DNA of 7,326 bases from an uncultured Pirellulaceae bacterium (GTDB taxonomy: Bacteria > Planctomycetota > Planctomycetia > Pirellulales > Pirellulaceae): positions 1 to 7,326 of the forward strand of contig CAKQNH010000223.1 in NCBI GenBank assembly GCA_934255105.1, given 5' to 3'. Both the position numbers and the translations under genes were made by a program. Shown here in pieces: positions 6,942 through 7,326 of the stretch. The notes beneath the pieces are model-generated. The model made no database searches and was not told where the DNA came from. It was given only the letters and a program-made list of their open reading frames with translations. Numbering within the stretch: position 1 is the first letter of the stretch; the number at the start of each line of letters is the position of its first letter.

Positions 6942-6963
6942 AAGGGTTATCGCGATTACCCTT
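6942..6963. repeat. 22-bp near-perfect dyad upstream of the antiporter gene
   Basis: AAGGGT and ACCCTT arms flank the self-complementary centre ATCGCGAT. Only the two T bases between arms and centre break the symmetry. Two smaller palindromes follow at once, CTTGCAAG (6961-6968) and TGGCATGCCA (6970-6979). The group lies 175-213 bases before the antiporter start and has the look of an operator region, but no regulator is known. Confidence 0.45.
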
Positions 6964-7036
6964 GCAAGATGGCATGCCAATCCGCTGAATCTACTCAACA
7001 TTTTGTACGCCGACAGTGCTGCTTTCTGGTGAAATC

Positions 7037-7075
7037 TTCTGCCTCAGGGTAGCTCACGCAGAAAAGAAAATCTGC
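7037..7075 (+). promoter_or_regulatory. Possible alternative hairpins in the antiporter leader
   Basis: Segment TTCTGC (7037-7042) can pair with GCAGAA (7058-7063). The same GCAGA can instead pair with TCTGC (7071-7075) across an A-rich loop. The two stems are mutually exclusive, as in an attenuator or riboswitch expression platform. The stems are only 6 and 5 bp, and I recognise no known riboswitch consensus, so this is tentative. Confidence 0.25.
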
Positions 7076-7154
7076 TTATCATTTGGCGATTGTCAACGTG
7101 GTGGACGCTGTTGTTCGCTGATGGTTCGACATCGATCGCGGGAGTGATAAGAGT

Positions 7155-7326
7155 ATGCTAACGATAATTCTCACCGTCTTCACGCTGGGCTATCTGATGA
7201 TCGCCCTGGAGCATAAGGTGCATATCAACAAGGCAGCATCGGCCTTGGTAACTGGAGTCATCTGTTGGGCGCTCTACGTCCTCAACCTTCAGCAGTTTCT
7301 CCCCCGGGGGAGCATTCCTCACTGGT
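7155..7326 (+). CDS. nhaD: Probable NhaD-type Na+/H+ antiporter, N-terminal fragment
   Basis: The first 57 codons are present and the gene runs off the right edge. The product would exchange sodium for protons across the cytoplasmic membrane, for salt and pH homeostasis. Residues 2-18 (LTIILTVFTLGYLMIAL) form a first membrane segment. They are followed by EHKVHINKAASAL, which matches the conserved start of NhaD-like antiporters of the ion transporter superfamily. A second hydrophobic segment, LVTGVICWALYVL, lies at about 31-43. The ATG at 7155 is preceded by GGGAG at 7140-7144, a spacing of ten bases, which is plausible though slightly long. No in-frame alternative close by looks better. The 589-base gap upstream implies its own promoter. 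With only two of the expected dozen or so helices visible, assignment to NhaD over another member of the superfamily rests on the N-terminal motif alone. Confidence 0.75.
   Translation, partial: MLTIILTVFTLGYLMIALEHKVHINKAASALVTGVICWALYVLNLQQFLPRGSIPHW

Larger units (their letters stand above)
6566..7154. other. 589-base intergenic region between ftsK and the antiporter gene
   Basis: I find no credible gene here. The left half (6603-6811) is a symmetric repeat structure. The right half holds a T7 run (6852-6858) and a series of small dyads: CGGCGA/TCGCCG (6864-6883), GCGATG/CATCGC (6908-6926), a 22-bp dyad (6942-6963) and the 10-bp palindrome TGGCATGCCA (6970-6979). A possible antiporter leader follows. 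No clear promoter hexamers were seen. Confidence 0.65.

Noticed and set aside
7047..7057. GGGTAGCTCAC, which recalls the D-arm of a tRNA
   Set aside because: No acceptor stem, anticodon arm or T-arm can be placed around it.
6566..7154. XerCD dif site or KOPS motifs beside ftsK
   Set aside because: I saw no 28-bp sequence with the two XerC/XerD half-sites and no GGGNAGGG octamer in the gap. Proximity to ftsK alone is not evidence.

Overview
The window looks like chromosomal DNA of a planctomycete, most likely in or near the family Pirellulaceae. The main evidence is the first gene, a DUF1549/DUF1553 (PSCyt2/PSD1) protein, a family strongly expanded in Planctomycetes. Supporting signs are a moderately high G+C content by eye, weak or absent Shine-Dalgarno sequences, and long intergenic spaces filled with short repeats. 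Genus and species cannot be fixed from the sequence alone.

Layout, all genes on the + strand. (1) Positions 1-2085 hold the 3' part of a DUF1549/DUF1553 gene; its N-terminus lies outside the window. (2) Positions 2045-3124 hold a two-domain Sua5-type L-threonylcarbamoyladenylate synthase (tRNA t6A37 synthesis), whose longest reading frame overlaps the end of gene 1. (3) Positions 3125-3535 are a 411-base gap. It contains a nested inverted repeat just after sua5, three perfect tandem 24-bp repeats, an 8-bp-stem hairpin, and a fourth diverged repeat copy. (4) Positions 3536-6565 encode an FtsK/SpoIIIE DNA translocase of 1009 residues, with four predicted membrane segments, a charged linker, the motor, the gamma winged helix, and an unusual acidic C-terminal tail. 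(5) Positions 6566-7154 are a 589-base gap. It contains an elaborate repeat structure (three forward 33-bp repeats, a central 18-bp palindrome, two inverted copies) and then a run of small palindromes. (6) Positions 7155-7326 hold the first 57 codons of a probable NhaD-type Na+/H+ antiporter, cut by the right edge.

The four genes do not form one pathway. Genes 1 and 2 are close enough to be cotranscribed. ftsK and the antiporter gene are each separated by large repeat-rich gaps and are probably independent units. The least explained material is the repeat architecture on both sides of ftsK, the acidic FtsK tail, and the possible structured leader of the antiporter gene. I did not find a clear new defence, mobile or biosynthetic system. 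No tRNA, rRNA, CRISPR array or transposase is visible.
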